A DNA stretch of 64,000 nt from Kribbella capetownensis (GTDB lineage: Bacteria; Actinomycetota; Actinomycetes; Propionibacteriales; Kribbellaceae): NCBI RefSeq assembly GCF_004331485.1, contig NZ_SJKD01000001.1, forward strand, positions 1,798,001 through 1,862,000, given 5' to 3'. Shown here piece after piece: positions 18,337 to 29,419 of this stretch; the first letter of the stretch is position 1, and every line of letters starts with the position of its first letter. The notes beneath the pieces were generated by a model. The model saw only the letters and a list, made by a program, of their open reading frames with translations. It was not told the DNA's origin and did not search any database. A program made the translations under genes and the position numbers.

Positions 18337-19035
18337 GTGACCCGCGCAGATCTGACCAAGCAACCGCAGGCCGTGGCGGCCATGTTCGACAACGTGGCCG
18401 AGGGGTACGACCGGACCAACGCGGTGGCGACGATGGGTCTGGAGAAGCACTACTGGCGGCCGCAGACGCTGGGCGAGATCGCGCCGCGCAAGGGCATGAA
18501 GATCCTCGACCTGGCCGCCGGGACGGGTGCGTCCAGCATCAGGTTGCGGGAGGCCGGCGCCGAGGTGGTGTCGTGCGACTTCTCGGTCGGGATGCTGCGG
18601 GTCGGCAAGCGCCGCTACCCGGACCTCGACCTGATCGCCGGGGACGCACTGCGGCTGCCGTTCGCCGACGCGACCTTCGACGTGGTGACGATCTCCTGGG
18701 CGCTGCGGAACGTGAACGACGTCACGGTCGCGCTGCAGGAGATGCTGCGGGTGACCCGGCCGGGCGGACGGCTCGTCGTACTGGAGAACTCGCACCCGAC
18801 CTGGAAGCCGTTCCGGGTCGCTTACCTGGAGTACATGATGCGGGCGGTTCCGGTGGTCGCGAAGGCGGTGTCGACCAACCCGGACGCGTACGAGTACCTG
18901 GCCGAGTCGGTCCGTGCCTGGCCCGGCCAGGAACCGCTGGCCAGGACCATCGAGGCCTCGGGCTGGACCCGGGTCCAGTGGCGCAACCTGACCGGTGGTC
19001 TGGTCGCCATCCACCGGGCGGTCAAGCCCGCGTAA
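18337..19035 (+). CDS. menG: Demethylmenaquinone C-methyltransferase MenG (UbiE family)
   Basis: A 232-residue SAM-dependent methyltransferase that adds the ring methyl group of menaquinone in the last biosynthetic step. The SAM-binding motif I is LDLAAGTGAS (57-66); AMFDNVAEGYDRTN, GDALRLPFADATFDVVTISWALRNV and the C-terminal NLTGGLVAIHRAVKP are diagnostic for UbiE/MenG. The GTG at 18337 gives the family's usual N-terminus (TRADLTKQPQAVAAMFD). The stop codon lies inside a 12-bp palindrome (19030-19041). The menJ-like gene follows on the same strand. Confidence 0.93.
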   Translation: MTRADLTKQPQAVAAMFDNVAEGYDRTNAVATMGLEKHYWRPQTLGEIAPRKGMKILDLAAGTGASSIRLREAGAEVVSCDFSVGMLRVGKRRYPDLDLIAGDALRLPFADATFDVVTISWALRNVNDVTVALQEMLRVTRPGGRLVVLENSHPTWKPFRVAYLEYMMRAVPVVAKAVSTNPDAYEYLAESVRAWPGQEPLARTIEASGWTRVQWRNLTGGLVAIHRAVKPA

Positions 19036-19188
19036 TTACGCAAGAAAATCGGCGCGTAATTTGCTTGCAGGCAAGGGAGTCAGGGCCGGTTTCGTGTCCG
19101 CGTCAGGCAGTCCTAGACTGTCGGGTGACGAGGCTTAGTGAATCCCTTCACGAGCGCACAGCCCCCAGAAATCAGGCCGGGAATCGAG
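19036..19188 (+). promoter_or_regulatory. menG-menJ intergenic region with palindromes and a candidate -10
   Basis: The 12-bp palindrome GCGTAATTACGC (19030-19041) spans the menG stop. Its half GCGTAATT recurs at 19053-19060, directly followed by the near-palindrome TTGCTTGCAGGCAA (19061-19074). TAGACT at 19114-19119 is a good actinobacterial -10 box for the next gene; no clear -35 was seen. The AT-rich palindromes stand out from their surroundings and may be regulator sites controlling the menJ-like gene. Confidence 0.4.
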
Positions 19189-20502
19189 ATGAGCCAGAGC
19201 GTGCCGCACGGGCAGCAGGCCGAGACCGCCGATGTGATCGTCGTCGGCGCCGGACCCGCTGGCTCGGCCGCCGCGTACCACCTGGCCAACGCCGGCCTCG
19301 ACGTACTCCTGCTGGAGAAGACGGCCTTCCCGCGCGAGAAGGTGTGCGGCGACGGGCTCACCCCGCGCGGCACCAAGCAACTCATCAACATGGGCATCGA
19401 CATCTCCGAAGAGGCCGGCTGGATCCGCAACTACGGCCTGCGCATCCAGGGCTCCGGACACGTCCTGCAGCTTGACTGGCCGGACCTGTCCAGCCACCCG
19501 AACTACGGGCTGACCCGGAACCGGATGGACTTCGACGACATGCTCGCCCGGCAGGCCGTGAAGGCCGGGGCGCGGCTGCGCGAGCGGACCAACGTGAGTG
19601 GCCCGATCCTGGACGAGCGGGGCCACATCGCCGGCGTCACCGCGAAGCCGGTCGACGACAACGGCCGCCGGGCCGGTGATGACCTGGAGTTCCGGGCGCC
19701 GCTGGTGATGGCCGCCGACGGCAACTCGTCCCGCCTGAGCATCGCGATGGGCCTGCACAAGCGCGACGACCGCCCGATGGGCGTCGCGGTGCGGACGTAC
19801 TTCACCAGCCCGCGGACCAACGACGACTACCTGGAGTCCTGGCTCGAGCTGTGGGCCGACGACCCCAAGCAGCCCGATGGCCGCGTGCTGCTGCCCGGGT
19901 ACGGCTGGATCTTCGGCATGGGCGACGGCACGGTGAATGTCGGCCTCGGCATCCTCAACACCTCGGACGCCTTCGGCAAGGTCGACTACGCCGACCTGCT
20001 GAAGCAGTGGCTGAAGAACACGCCGGAGGAGTGGCAGTTCCGCGACGAGTTCCAGACCATCCCGATCCGTGGTGCCGCGCTGCCGATGGGCTTCAACCGG
20101 CAGCCGCACTACACCCGCGGCCTGATGCTGCTCGGCGACGCCGGCGGCATGGTCAACCCGTTCAACGGCGAGGGCATCCCGTACGCGATGGAGTCCGGGG
20201 CGTTCGCCGCCGAGGTCGCCGCCCAGGCACTGCGCCGGCAGCCGAACCAGCGCGAGCGTGCGCTGACGGCGTACCCGAAGGCCTTGAAGCAGGAGTACGG
20301 CGGCTATTACACACTCGGCCGGATCTTCGTGAAGCTGATCGGAAATCCGGAGGTGATGCGGCTGTGCACGAAGTACGGACTGCCGCGCACCACGCTGATG
20401 AAGTTCACCTTGAAGTTGCTCGCGAACCTCACCGACCCGCGTGACGGGGACGTGATGGACAAGATCATCAACGGTCTCACCAAGCTCGCACCGGCGGCCT
20501 GA
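19189..20502 (+). CDS. menJ: Geranylgeranyl-reductase-family flavoprotein, probable menaquinone reductase MenJ
   Basis: A 437-residue FAD-dependent oxidoreductase: GAGPAG dinucleotide-binding motif at residues 20-25, KVCGDGLTPRG shortly after, and the second FAD motif LLGDAGGMVNPFNGEGI. The family saturates isoprenoid chains. In mycobacteria the homologue MenJ reduces one double bond of the menaquinone side chain, and the position here between menG and nuo supports the same role; reduction of other prenyl lipids is an alternative. The start could be the ATG at 19189 or an in-frame GTG at 19138; the former directly precedes the domain and is preferred, but neither has a strong ribosome-binding site. 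Confidence 0.82.
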   Translation: MSQSVPHGQQAETADVIVVGAGPAGSAAAYHLANAGLDVLLLEKTAFPREKVCGDGLTPRGTKQLINMGIDISEEAGWIRNYGLRIQGSGHVLQLDWPDLSSHPNYGLTRNRMDFDDMLARQAVKAGARLRERTNVSGPILDERGHIAGVTAKPVDDNGRRAGDDLEFRAPLVMAADGNSSRLSIAMGLHKRDDRPMGVAVRTYFTSPRTNDDYLESWLELWADDPKQPDGRVLLPGYGWIFGMGDGTVNVGLGILNTSDAFGKVDYADLLKQWLKNTPEEWQFRDEFQTIPIRGAALPMGFNRQPHYTRGLMLLGDAGGMVNPFNGEGIPYAMESGAFAAEVAAQALRRQPNQRERALTAYPKALKQEYGGYYTLGRIFVKLIGNPEVMRLCTKYGLPRTTLMKFTLKLLANLTDPRDGDVMDKIINGLTKLAPAA

Positions 20503-20526
20503 CCGGCGGGGCGGGTGAGCTGAGCC

Positions 20527-20553
20527 ACAGCAGTACTGATAACACAGTGCTGT
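20527..20553. promoter_or_regulatory. Imperfect inverted repeat upstream of the nuo operon
   Basis: The 108-bp gap before nuoA holds arms ACAGC-agt-ACTG and CAGT-GCTGT around a 6-nt AT-rich centre (ataaca), pairing over nine bases with a three-base bulge. It lies about 58-84 bp before the nuoA ATG, a place expected for an operator or promoter of the operon. No standard -35/-10 pair is obvious. Confidence 0.3.
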
Positions 20554-20610
20554 TCCGAAACAGACAGAACAAGACAGACCACCGGCTGAAGGAGAGGGAG
20601 CACGAGACCG

Positions 20611-20970
20611 ATGCACCCTTACGTACCGATCCTCGTTCTCGGTGTACTCGCGGCGATCTTCGTGGCGGGCACGCTGGTGACGAGCGCGCTGGTCGGACCC
20701 AAGCGCTACAACCGGGCCAAGCTCGACTCCTACGAGTGCGGGATCGAGCCGACCCCGCAGCCGGTCGGTGGCGGGCGCTTCCCGGTGAAGTACTACATCA
20801 CCGCGATGCTCTTCATCGTGTTCGACATCGAGATCATCTTCCTCTACCCGTGGGCGGTCGCCTTCGACCAGATGGCGCTGTTCGGGTTGGTCGAGATGGT
20901 CATCTTCATCGTCACCGTCTTCGTCGCGTATGCCTACGTGTGGCGGCGCGGCGGACTGGAGTGGGACTGA
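20611..20970 (+). CDS. nuoA: NADH-quinone oxidoreductase subunit A
   Basis: A 119-residue membrane subunit of complex I with three transmembrane helices. The conserved loop YNRAKLDSYECGIEPTPQPVGGGRFPVKYYITAMLFIVFDIEIIFLYPWA is nearly full consensus, including the loop cysteine next to the quinone site. AAGGAG/GGGAG sequences precede the ATG. It is the first gene of a 14-gene operon in canonical A-N order. A second nuoA-like gene lies at 58447-58803. Confidence 0.96.
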   Translation: MHPYVPILVLGVLAAIFVAGTLVTSALVGPKRYNRAKLDSYECGIEPTPQPVGGGRFPVKYYITAMLFIVFDIEIIFLYPWAVAFDQMALFGLVEMVIFIVTVFVAYAYVWRRGGLEWD

Positions 20971-20973
20971 GCT

Positions 20974-21528
20974 ATGGGTGTTGAGGAACAGCTTCCGGCC
21001 GGCGTACTGCTGACCACGATCGAGGGCCTGTCCGGCTACATGCGCAAGGCGTCGTTGTGGCCGGCAACCTTCGGGCTGGCCTGCTGCGCGATCGAGATGA
21101 TGACCACCGGTGCGCCGCGCTACGACGCGGCCCGGTTCGGGATGGAGGTCTTCCGGGCGTCGCCGCGGCAGGCCGACCTGATGATCGTGGCCGGCCGGGT
21201 GAGCCAGAAGATGGCCCCGGTCCTGCGCCAGATCTACGACCAGATGCCGAACCCGAAGTGGGTGCTGGCGATGGGTGTCTGCGCATCGTCCGGCGGCATG
21301 TTCAACAACTACGCGATCGTGCAGGGCGTGGACCACGTCGTACCGGTCGACATGTACCTGCCCGGCTGCCCGCCGCGGCCGGAGATGCTGCTGGACGCGT
21401 TCCTCAAGCTGCACGACGACATCCAGCACAGCAAGCTCGGCGCGAACAAGCGGGCGGAGCTGCAGGAGCGGGAGGTCGCCGCACTGGCTGCCTCGCCGAC
21501 GATCGAGATGAAGGGGCTTCTTCGGTGA
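20974..21528 (+). CDS. nuoB: NADH-quinone oxidoreductase subunit B
   Basis: A 184-residue peripheral subunit that carries iron-sulfur cluster N2, the last cluster before quinone. The four ligands are visible as the tandem pair Cys37-Cys38 in LACCAIEMM, Cys103 in [10 protein letters not shown] and Cys132 in [10 protein letters not shown]. It sits 3 bp after nuoA and its stop overlaps the nuoC GTG (GTGA). Confidence 0.96.
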   Translation: MGVEEQLPAGVLLTTIEGLSGYMRKASLWPATFGLACCAIEMMTTGAPRYDAARFGMEVFRASPRQADLMIVAGRVSQKMAPVLRQIYDQMPNPKWVLAMGVCASSGGMFNNYAIVQGVDHVVPVDMYLPGCPPRPEMLLDAFLKLHDDIQHSKLGANKRAELQEREVAALAASPTIEMKGLLR

Positions 21529-22232
21529 GCGATACGCAACCCGAAAACCTTCCGGCCACTTCGGCGGCCGGGGACGCTCAGACTCCGGCGGCCGAGGTGG
21601 TCGACCAGCGCGAGGGCATGTTCGGTGTCCGCGGCACCGGTGACACCTCCGGCTTCGGCGGCCTGCGCCGCCAGGTCGCACTGCCGGGCAGTACGCCGAA
21701 GCCGTACGGCTCCTGGTTCGACGGCGCGACCGACCGCCTCGAGGGCCTGGTCGGCGACGGCGCGATCGAGAAGGTCGTGGTCGACCGCAACGAACTGACC
21801 CTGCACATCAAGCGCGAGGACCTGGTGGAGGTCTGCCGGCACCTGCGCGACGACGAGGCGCTCCGGTTCGAGTTCTGTTCCGGCGTCAGCGGCGTGCACT
21901 ACCCGAACGAGACCGATCGCGAGCTGCACGCGGTCTACCACCTGCTCTCGATCACGCACAACCGGCGGATCCGGCTGGAAGTCTCCTGCCCGGACGCCGA
22001 CCCGCACATCCCGTCGGTCGTCTCGGTCTACCCGGCCAACGACTGGCACGAGCGGGAGACCTGGGACTTCTTCGGCATCATCTTCGACGGACACCCGGCC
22101 CTGACCAGGATCCAGATGCCGGACGACTGGCCCGGACACCCGCAGCGCAAGGACTACCCGCTCGGCGGGATCGACGTCGAGTACAAGGGCGCGGTCATCC
22201 CGCCGCCCGATACGCGGAGGTCGTACAACTGA
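21525..22232 (+). CDS. nuoC: NADH-quinone oxidoreductase subunit C
   Basis: A 235-residue hydrophilic subunit (30-kDa family). The signature [16 protein letters not shown] followed by [23 protein letters not shown] is complete. The GTG at 21525 overlaps the nuoB stop, and the first 45 or so residues are an actinobacterial-type acidic, low-complexity extension before the fold. NuoC and NuoD are separate here, unlike the fused NuoCD of E. coli. The stop overlaps nuoD by one base. Confidence 0.95.
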   Translation: MSDTQPENLPATSAAGDAQTPAAEVVDQREGMFGVRGTGDTSGFGGLRRQVALPGSTPKPYGSWFDGATDRLEGLVGDGAIEKVVVDRNELTLHIKREDLVEVCRHLRDDEALRFEFCSGVSGVHYPNETDRELHAVYHLLSITHNRRIRLEVSCPDADPHIPSVVSVYPANDWHERETWDFFGIIFDGHPALTRIQMPDDWPGHPQRKDYPLGGIDVEYKGAVIPPPDTRRSYN

Positions 22233-23569
22233 TGACCACAACTGACCCGTACGCGACCACTCGCGACACCACCGAGGGCAAGGTCTTCACCGTCACCGGC
22301 CAGGACTGGGACTCGGTCGTGGCCGGCCTCGGCGACGAGCCCGAAGAGCGCGTCGTCGTCAACATGGGCCCGCAGCACCCGTCCACCCACGGCGTGCTCC
22401 GGCTGATCCTCGAGCTCGAGGGCGAGACGGTGACCGAGGCCCGCTGCGGCATCGGCTACCTGCACACCGGCATCGAGAAGAACATGGAGTTCCGCTCCTG
22501 GGTGCAGGGCGTCACGTTCTGCACCCGGATGGACTACCTGTCGCCGTTCTACAACGAGGCGGCCTACAGCCTCGCGGTCGAGCGGCTGCTCGGGATCGAG
22601 GACCAGATCCCGGAGAAGGCCAACGTCATGCGGGTGCTCCTGATGGAGCTGAACCGGATCTCGAGCCACCTGGTCGCGATCGCCACCGGTGGCATGGAGA
22701 TCGGCGCGCTGACCGTGATGACGATCGGCTTCCGCGAGCGCGAGATGACGCTGGACCTGTTCGAGCTGATCACCGGTCTGCGGATGAACCACGCGTTCAT
22801 CCGCCCGGGCGGTGTCGCGCAGGACCTGCCGCCAGGTGCGCTGGACAAGATCCGCGAGTACATCACCTGGATGAACAAGCACCTGCCCGAGTACGCCGAG
22901 CTGTGCAACGCCAACCCGATCTTCAAGGCCCGGCTGCAGAACGTCGGCTACCTGGATCTGGCCGGCTGCATGGCGCTGGGCATCTCCGGCCCGCCGGTGC
23001 GCTCGACCGGGTACGCGCTGGACCTGCGCAAGAGCCAGCCGTACTGCGGGTACGAGACGTACGACTTCGACGTACCGACCTGGGACTCCTCGGACTCCTA
23101 CGGGCGGTTCCGCGTCCGGCTGCAGGAGATGCACGAGTCGCTGAAGATCGTCGAGCAGTGCGCCGACCGGCTGGCCAAGATGGAGGGCGAGCCGGTGATG
23201 GTGGCCGACAAGAAGATCGGCTGGCCGAGCCAGCTGGCCGTCGGCACCGACGGGATGGGCAACTCGCTCGACCACATCAAGCACATCATGGGCGAGTCGA
23301 TGGAAGCGCTGATCCATCACTTCAAGCTGGTCACCGAGGGCTTCCGGGTGCCGGCCGGCCAGGCCTACGTGGCACTGGAGTCGCCGCGCGGCGAGCTGGG
23401 CTGCCACCTGGTCTCCGACGGCGGCACCAAGCCGTACCGGGCGCACTTCCGTGACCCGTCCTTCGCAAACCTGCAGGCGATGCCGATCATGTGCGAGGGC
23501 GCACAGGTCGCCGACGTGATCGTCGCCGTCGCCAGCCTTGACCCGGTGATGGGTGGAGTGGACCGATAG
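22232..23569 (+). CDS. nuoD: NADH-quinone oxidoreductase subunit D
   Basis: A 445-residue subunit (49-kDa family) that forms the quinone-binding pocket with NuoB. Conserved [15 protein letters not shown] opens the fold and contains the loop histidine near quinone; [18 protein letters not shown]-like region [16 protein letters not shown] and the C-terminal DPVMGGVDR are all present. It has no nickel ligands, as expected for complex I. Confidence 0.96.
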   Translation: MTTTDPYATTRDTTEGKVFTVTGQDWDSVVAGLGDEPEERVVVNMGPQHPSTHGVLRLILELEGETVTEARCGIGYLHTGIEKNMEFRSWVQGVTFCTRMDYLSPFYNEAAYSLAVERLLGIEDQIPEKANVMRVLLMELNRISSHLVAIATGGMEIGALTVMTIGFREREMTLDLFELITGLRMNHAFIRPGGVAQDLPPGALDKIREYITWMNKHLPEYAELCNANPIFKARLQNVGYLDLAGCMALGISGPPVRSTGYALDLRKSQPYCGYETYDFDVPTWDSSDSYGRFRVRLQEMHESLKIVEQCADRLAKMEGEPVMVADKKIGWPSQLAVGTDGMGNSLDHIKHIMGESMEALIHHFKLVTEGFRVPAGQAYVALESPRGELGCHLVSDGGTKPYRAHFRDPSFANLQAMPIMCEGAQVADVIVAVASLDPVMGGVDR

Positions 23570-24379
23570 ATGGCCGAGAATCACGCGACTGCGACCGATG
23601 TCCCGGTGCCGTACAGCACCGGTGACTCGAAGATCACCGACACCACGATCGCGGAGATGCGCGAGCTGGCCGCCCGGTACCCGGTCGGCCGGTCCGCGCT
23701 GCTGCCGATGCTGCACCTGGTGCAGTCGGTCGAGGGCCGGGTCACCCCGGAGGGCATCGAGACGTGCGCCGAGATCCTCGGGCTGACCGGGGCCGAGGTG
23801 TCCGCGGTGGCGACCTTCTACACGATGTACAAGCGCCGCCCGGTCGGTGACTACCACGTCGGGGTCTGCACCAACACGCTCTGCGCAGTGATGGGTGGCG
23901 ACGTGATCTTCGACCGGTTGAAGCAGCACCTCGACGTCGGCAACGACGAGACCACCGAGGACGGCAAGATCACCCTCGAGCACCTGGAGTGCAACGCCGC
24001 CTGCGACTACGCGCCGGTGATGATGGTGAACTGGGAGTTCTTCGACGACATGACGCCGGAGTCGGCCACCCAGCTGGTCGACGACCTGCGGGACGGCAAC
24101 GAAGTGAAGTCCCCGCGCGGCGCGACGATCTGCACCTGGAAGGAAGCCGAGCGCGTGCTGGCCGGCTTCCCCGACGGCCGCGCCGACGAGGGCCCGACCG
24201 GCGGCAAGGCGACTCTGGCCGGCCTCCGCCTGGCCCGCGAACGCAACTGGACCGCGCCGAGCCCCAACGGTGGTGGCTCCCCGGCACCGCTCGACGGCGG
24301 GCCGGGTCCGCGGCCGGAGGACCAGCCCGGGCGCGAGTCCCAGGCCGTCCACACCGACGACTCCCGGAAGGAGGACTGA
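23570..24379 (+). CDS. nuoE: NADH-quinone oxidoreductase subunit E
   Basis: A thioredoxin-like subunit holding [2Fe-2S] cluster N1a. Ligands are Cys100 and Cys105 (VGVCTNTLCAVMGG) and Cys141 and Cys145 (LECNAACDYAP). At 269 residues it has a long C-terminal tail (from about 195) rich in Gly, Pro and acidic residues, common in actinobacterial NuoE and not needed for cluster binding. ATG follows the nuoD stop directly. Confidence 0.95.
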   Translation: MAENHATATDVPVPYSTGDSKITDTTIAEMRELAARYPVGRSALLPMLHLVQSVEGRVTPEGIETCAEILGLTGAEVSAVATFYTMYKRRPVGDYHVGVCTNTLCAVMGGDVIFDRLKQHLDVGNDETTEDGKITLEHLECNAACDYAPVMMVNWEFFDDMTPESATQLVDDLRDGNEVKSPRGATICTWKEAERVLAGFPDGRADEGPTGGKATLAGLRLARERNWTAPSPNGGGSPAPLDGGPGPRPEDQPGRESQAVHTDDSRKED

Positions 24380-24381
24380 CC

Positions 24382-25683
24382 ATGCTGACCCCGGTACTGT
24401 CCGACAACTGGGACCAGATCCGTTCCTGGCAACTGGCGTCGTACCAGCGGTCCGGCGGGTACGACGCTCTGCGCACCGCGCTGCGGATGCAGCCGGCCGA
24501 CGTGGTGAGCGCCGTCAAGGACTCCGGACTGCGCGGCCGTGGTGGCGCGGGCTTCCCGACGGGCATGAAGTGGTCGTTCATCCCGCAGGACAACCCGAAG
24601 CCGAAGTACCTGGTGGTGAACGCGGACGAGTCCGAGCCGGGCACCTGCAAGGACATCCCGCTGATGCTCGCCTCGCCGCACACGCTGGTCGAGGGCGTCA
24701 TCATCGCGTCGTACGCGATCCGCGCGTCGGTCGCGTTCATCTATGTCCGCGGTGAAGTGCTGCACGTCGTCCGCCGGTTGCAGCAGGCGGTTGCCGAGGC
24801 CAAGGAAGCCGGCTTCATCGGCACCGACATCCTCGGCACCGGCTACGACCTGGACGTGATCGTGCACGCCGGCGCCGGCGCCTACATCTGTGGCGAGGAG
24901 ACGGCGCTGCTCGACTCGCTGGAAGGTCGTCGCGGTCAACCCCGGCTGCGTCCCCCCTTCCCGGCCGTGGCCGGTCTGTACGGAAGCCCCACTGTCATCA
25001 ACAACGTCGAGTCGATCGCATCGGTTCCCGCCATCATCAAGAACGGCGCCGACTGGTTCTCGTCGATGGGCACCGAGAAGTCCAAGGGCATGACGCTCTA
25101 CTCGCTGTCCGGGCACGTCACCCGCCCGGGTCAGTACGAGGCGCCGATGGGCATCACGCTGCGGCAGTTGATCGATCTGGCCGGCGGGGTCCGCGAGGGC
25201 CACGAGCTGAAGTTCTGGACGCCGGGTGGTTCGTCCACGCCGCTGCTGACCGCCGAGCACCTCGACATCCCGCTGGACTACGAGGGCGTCGGCGCGGCCG
25301 GCTCGATGCTCGGCACCAAGGCGCTGCAGATCTTCGACGAGACGACCTGCGTGGTCCGCTCGGTGCTGCGCTGGACCGAGTTCTACAAGCACGAGTCCTG
25401 TGGCAAGTGCACCCCGTGCCGTGAGGGCACCTGGTGGCTGGTGCAGATCCTCGAGCGCCTGGAGCACGGCAAGGGCAGCAAGGACGACCTCGAAACCCTG
25501 CTCGACCTGTGCGAGAACATCACCGGCCGGGCGTTCTGCGCGCTGGCCGATGGTGCGACCGCGCCGATCACCAGCTCGATCCAGCACTTCAAGGACGAGT
25601 ACCTGGCGCACTTCGAGAACGGCGGCTGCCCGTTCGACCCGATGGCAAGCACAGTCTTCGCTACCGCTGGAGCAAGCGCATGA
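24382..25683 (+). CDS. nuoF: NADH-quinone oxidoreductase subunit F
   Basis: A 433-residue subunit that binds NADH and FMN and holds cluster N3. The nucleotide loop is [10 protein letters not shown] (52-61), the FMN region is [19 protein letters not shown] (164-182), and the [4Fe-4S] ligands are Cys340, Cys343 and Cys346 ([14 protein letters not shown]) plus a later Cys in RAFCALADG. The ATG at 24382 is preceded by GGAGG seven bases upstream; frame extension into nuoE is a shadow. The stop overlaps nuoG (ATGA). Confidence 0.96.
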   Translation: MLTPVLSDNWDQIRSWQLASYQRSGGYDALRTALRMQPADVVSAVKDSGLRGRGGAGFPTGMKWSFIPQDNPKPKYLVVNADESEPGTCKDIPLMLASPHTLVEGVIIASYAIRASVAFIYVRGEVLHVVRRLQQAVAEAKEAGFIGTDILGTGYDLDVIVHAGAGAYICGEETALLDSLEGRRGQPRLRPPFPAVAGLYGSPTVINNVESIASVPAIIKNGADWFSSMGTEKSKGMTLYSLSGHVTRPGQYEAPMGITLRQLIDLAGGVREGHELKFWTPGGSSTPLLTAEHLDIPLDYEGVGAAGSMLGTKALQIFDETTCVVRSVLRWTEFYKHESCGKCTPCREGTWWLVQILERLEHGKGSKDDLETLLDLCENITGRAFCALADGATAPITSSIQHFKDEYLAHFENGGCPFDPMASTVFATAGASA

Positions 25684-28112
25684 CGATCGCTAACAACACA
25701 GTGAACCCGTCGGCTGAAGTGGAGCGGACCGATCTGATCACCGTCACCATCGACGACATCGAGGTGAAGGTTCCCAAGAACACCCTGCTGATCCGGGCGG
25801 CGGAGCAGATCGGGATCCAGATCCCGCGGTTCTGCGACCACCCGCTGCTCGACCCGGTCGGCGCCTGCCGCCAGTGCCTGGTCGAGATCACCGACGCCGG
25901 CAACGGCCGCGGGATGCCGAAGCCGCAGGCCTCCTGCACGATCACCGTCGCCGACGGCATGGTGGTCCGCACCCAGGTGAGCTCGCCGGTGGCGAACAAG
26001 GCGCAGCACGGGAACATGGAGTTCCTGCTGATCAACCACCCGCTGGACTGCCCGGTCTGCGACAAGGGCGGCGAGTGCCCGCTGCAGAACCAGGCGATGA
26101 GCAACGGGTACGGCGAGTCGCGGTTCCACGAGGTCAAGCGGACCTTCCCGAAGCCGATCAACATCTCGGCCGAGGTGCTGCTGGACCGCGAGCGTTGCGT
26201 GCTGTGCGCGCGCTGCACCCGGTTCTCCGAGCAGATCGCCGGTGACCCGTTCATCGCGCTGGTCGAGCGCGGTGCGCTGCAGCAGGTCGGCATCTACGAG
26301 AAGGAGCCGTTCGAGAGCTACTTCTCCGGCAACACCATCCAGATCTGCCCGGTGGGCGCGCTGACCAGCGCGGCGTACCGGTTCCGGTCCCGGCCGTTCG
26401 ACCTGGTCTCGGTGCCGTCGGTGGCCGAGCACGACTCGTCCGGTGCGGCGATCCGGGTCGACTACCGGCGCGGCAAGGTGATGCGCCGGCTGGCCGGTGA
26501 CGATCCCGAGGTCAACGAGGAGTGGATCTCCGACAAGGACCGGTTCGCGTTCAACTACGCGACCACCGGTGACCGGCTGACCCACCCGATGATCCGCGAG
26601 GACGGCGAGCTGCGGCCGGCGTCCTGGCCGGAGGCGCTCACCTTCGCGGGCCAGAAGCTGACGGCGGCCCGCGGCAACGCGGCGGTGCTGACCGGTGGCC
26701 GGCTGACCCTCGAGGACTCCTACGCGTACTCGAAGTTCGCGCGCGTCGTCCTCGGCACGAACGACATCGACTTCCGGTCCCGGCCGCACTCGGCGGAGGA
26801 AGTGGACTTCCTCGCCGCCGCGGTCGCCGGCACGGGCCTCGGTACGACGTTCTCCGACCTGGAGAAGGCCGGATCGGTGCTGCTCGTCGGGTTCGAGCCC
26901 GAAGAGGAAGCGCCGGCCGTGTTCCTGCGACTGCGCAAGGGCGTCCGTGCGCACGGCACCAAGGTGTTCTCCGTGGCGGCGTACGCGTCCCGCGGGGTCG
27001 AGAAGCTCGACGGTGTGGTCGTCCAGGCATCGCCCGGCACGGAGGCCGCCCTGCTGGCTGACCTCGGCAGCGCGGGCGAGGCCGGATCCGCTGCGCGGGC
27101 CGCGCTCGGTTCCGACTCGATCATCATCGTGGGCGAGCGGCTGGCCAGTGTCCCGGGTGGCTACTCGACCGCACTGCGGCTGGCGCTCGACACGGGCGCG
27201 CAGCTCGCCTGGATCCCGCGGCGTGCGGGTGACCGGGCCGCCCTCGAGGCCGGTTGCCTCCCGGGGCTGCTGCCCGGTGGCCGGCTGGTGACCGACCCGC
27301 AGGCGCGGGTCGACCTGCAGGCCGCCTGGGGTGTGGACAGCCTGCCGTCGAACGTCGGCAAGGACCTGACCGAGATCCTCGCGGCAGCGGGATCGCTGGA
27401 CGCGCTGGTGGTTGCCGGCGTCGAGATCGACGACCTGCCGGACCCGGCCGCGGCGCTGGCCGCGCTGGAGGCCGCGCCGTTCGTGGTCAGCTTCGAGGTC
27501 CGCAAGTCGCAGGTGACCGAGTACGCCGATGTCGTCTTCCCGGTGGTTCCGCCGGCGGAGAAGGACGGCACCTTCGTCAACTGGGAGGGCCGCGAGCGGT
27601 CGTTCCCGGTGGTGCTGAAGGTCGCGGCCGCGATGCCCGACGTACGGGCGCTGGCCGCGCTGGCGCAGGAGATGGACCGGTCGCTCGGGTTCAGCACTCC
27701 GGCCGGCGCAAAGAAGGAGTACGACGAGCTCGGCCGCTGGGACGGTGACCGCGCGCAGGAGCCGACGTACCAGGCCGGTCCGTCGCTCGGCGCGTTCGAC
27801 TCCACCCGGCTGGCGACCTGGCGGATGCTGATCGACGACAGCCGTGCCAACGACGGTGAGCCGCATCTGACGGCCACCGCCCGGACGCCGGTCGCCCGGA
27901 TCTCGCTGACGACGGCGCGCCGGGTCGGTGTTGTCGACGCCGACGAGCTGGTGGTGAGCACAGACGCCGGTTCGATCCGGCTGCCGGTCGTGATCACTCC
28001 GATGCCCGACAACGTGGTCTGGCTGCCGACCAACTCGGCCGACTCCCACGTACGCCGGTCGCTGCACGCAGACCATGGTTCGATCGTGACGATCGCCGGA
28101 GGGAACGCATGA
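25680..28112 (+). CDS. nuoG: NADH-quinone oxidoreductase subunit G
   Basis: An 810-residue subunit that passes electrons through several iron-sulfur clusters. The N-terminal [2Fe-2S] ligands are Cys52, Cys63, Cys66 and Cys86; the His-ligated cluster is His120, Cys124, Cys127, Cys133; the next [4Fe-4S] uses Cys173, Cys176, Cys179 and Cys223 (PVGALTS). The rest is the molybdopterin-oxidoreductase-like domain without cofactor, ending in a short formate-dehydrogenase-like barrel. ATG overlaps the nuoF stop by 4 bp. Confidence 0.95.
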   Translation: MTIANNTVNPSAEVERTDLITVTIDDIEVKVPKNTLLIRAAEQIGIQIPRFCDHPLLDPVGACRQCLVEITDAGNGRGMPKPQASCTITVADGMVVRTQVSSPVANKAQHGNMEFLLINHPLDCPVCDKGGECPLQNQAMSNGYGESRFHEVKRTFPKPINISAEVLLDRERCVLCARCTRFSEQIAGDPFIALVERGALQQVGIYEKEPFESYFSGNTIQICPVGALTSAAYRFRSRPFDLVSVPSVAEHDSSGAAIRVDYRRGKVMRRLAGDDPEVNEEWISDKDRFAFNYATTGDRLTHPMIREDGELRPASWPEALTFAGQKLTAARGNAAVLTGGRLTLEDSYAYSKFARVVLGTNDIDFRSRPHSAEEVDFLAAAVAGTGLGTTFSDLEKAGSVLLVGFEPEEEAPAVFLRLRKGVRAHGTKVFSVAAYASRGVEKLDGVVVQASPGTEAALLADLGSAGEAGSAARAALGSDSIIIVGERLASVPGGYSTALRLALDTGAQLAWIPRRAGDRAALEAGCLPGLLPGGRLVTDPQARVDLQAAWGVDSLPSNVGKDLTEILAAAGSLDALVVAGVEIDDLPDPAAALAALEAAPFVVSFEVRKSQVTEYADVVFPVVPPAEKDGTFVNWEGRERSFPVVLKVAAAMPDVRALAALAQEMDRSLGFSTPAGAKKEYDELGRWDGDRAQEPTYQAGPSLGAFDSTRLATWRMLIDDSRANDGEPHLTATARTPVARISLTTARRVGVVDADELVVSTDAGSIRLPVVITPMPDNVVWLPTNSADSHVRRSLHADHGSIVTIAGGNA

Positions 28113-29419
28113 GCATGATCCCGCTCGCTGTGCCGGATGCGGGCGTCGGCCACGATCCCTGGTGGGTCGTCGGCATCAAGGTGCTGCTGGTCTTCGTCTT
28201 CCTGGTCGTGCTGACGCTGTTCAACATCTGGTGGGAGCGCCGGGTGGTGGCCCGGATGCAGCACCGGATCGGACCGAATGTGCACGGCCCGCAGGGTCTG
28301 CTGCAGTCGCTCGCCGACGGTATGAAGCTGATGTTCAAGGAAGACCTGATGCCGAAGGGCGTGGACAGGTTCGTCTTTGTCGCGGCCCCGGTGATCGTGT
28401 CGATCCCGGCCTTCCTGACCTTCGCGGTGATCCCGTTCGGGCCGACGGTGAAGATCCCATTCACCGACACCTACACCCGGCTGCAGATCACCGACCTGCC
28501 GGTCTCGGTGCTGTACGTGATGGCGGTCGCCTCGATCGGCATCTACGGCATCGTGCTCGGCGGCTGGTCGTCCAACTCGACGTACTCGCTGCTCGGTGGC
28601 CTGCGGTCCAGCGCGCAGATGATCTCCTACGAGGTCGGCATGGGCCTCGCGCTGGTGACGGTGTTCCTGTTCGCCGGGTCGATGTCCACCTCGGAGATCG
28701 TCGCGGCGCAGGGCTCGCACCAGTCGGTCAGCCTGTTCGGCGCGGACATCCCGATCCCCGGCTGGTACGCGTTCCTGCTGTTCCCGTCGTTCGTGATCTA
28801 CGTGATCTCGATGATCGGCGAGACGAACCGGGCACCGTTCGACCTGCCGGAGGCCGAGGGCGAACTGGTGGCCGGCTTCCTGACCGAGTACTCCTCGATG
28901 AAGTACGCGATGTTCTTCCTGGCCGAGTACATCAACATGGCGACCGTGTCGGCGCTGGCCACCACGCTGTTCCTGGGCGGCTGGCGGGCACCGTGGCCGA
29001 TCTCGATCTGGGACGGCGCGAACTCCGGCTTCTGGCCGGTGCTGTGGTTCGTCGGCAAGATGATGTGCTTCATCTTCTTCTACATCTGGTTGCGCGGAAC
29101 GCTGCCGCGGCTGCGCTACGACCAGTTCATGAAGCTGGGCTGGAAGATCCTGATCCCGGTGTCGCTGGGCTGGATCCTGCTGGTCGCCACCGTCCGCGCG
29201 GTCGGCCGGGAGGCGTCCACGCCCCGCACCTGGCTGCTGGTCGCGGCCGGTATCGCCGTACTGCTGGCGCTGATCTCGCTGGCCGTCCCGCAGAAGCCCA
29301 AGACCGACAAGACCGAGGACGACGACGGCAAGGACTTCGACGCCTTCGCCGGCGGGTTCCCGGTGCCACCACCGCTCGTCAAGACTTCGAGCCGAAGCGA
29401 GGAAGCCCATCGTGGCTAG
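28109..29419 (+). CDS. nuoH: NADH-quinone oxidoreductase subunit H
   Basis: A 436-residue membrane subunit (ND1 family) at the entrance of the quinone tunnel. Conserved [52 protein letters not shown] and the acidic loops of the E-channel are present. It is longer than E. coli NuoH (about 325) through one extra C-terminal helix and a soluble tail of about 50 residues. The last codons contain CGAAGCGAGGA (29393-29403), an 11-mer that recurs in the nuoJ-nuoK bridge. It overlaps nuoI by 8 bp. Confidence 0.95.
   Translation: MSMIPLAVPDAGVGHDPWWVVGIKVLLVFVFLVVLTLFNIWWERRVVARMQHRIGPNVHGPQGLLQSLADGMKLMFKEDLMPKGVDRFVFVAAPVIVSIPAFLTFAVIPFGPTVKIPFTDTYTRLQITDLPVSVLYVMAVASIGIYGIVLGGWSSNSTYSLLGGLRSSAQMISYEVGMGLALVTVFLFAGSMSTSEIVAAQGSHQSVSLFGADIPIPGWYAFLLFPSFVIYVISMIGETNRAPFDLPEAEGELVAGFLTEYSSMKYAMFFLAEYINMATVSALATTLFLGGWRAPWPISIWDGANSGFWPVLWFVGKMMCFIFFYIWLRGTLPRLRYDQFMKLGWKILIPVSLGWILLVATVRAVGREASTPRTWLLVAAGIAVLLALISLAVPQKPKTDKTEDDDGKDFDAFAGGFPVPPPLVKTSSRSEEAHRG

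Noticed and set aside
25383..28076. An open frame of nearly 900 codons antisense to nuoG
   Set aside because: It is an antisense shadow of a high-GC gene: rich in Arg, His, Gly and Asp, no domain, while nuoG on the plus strand is complete with all cluster ligands. The same holds for long antisense frames opposite menD, menJ, nuoD and nuoM.
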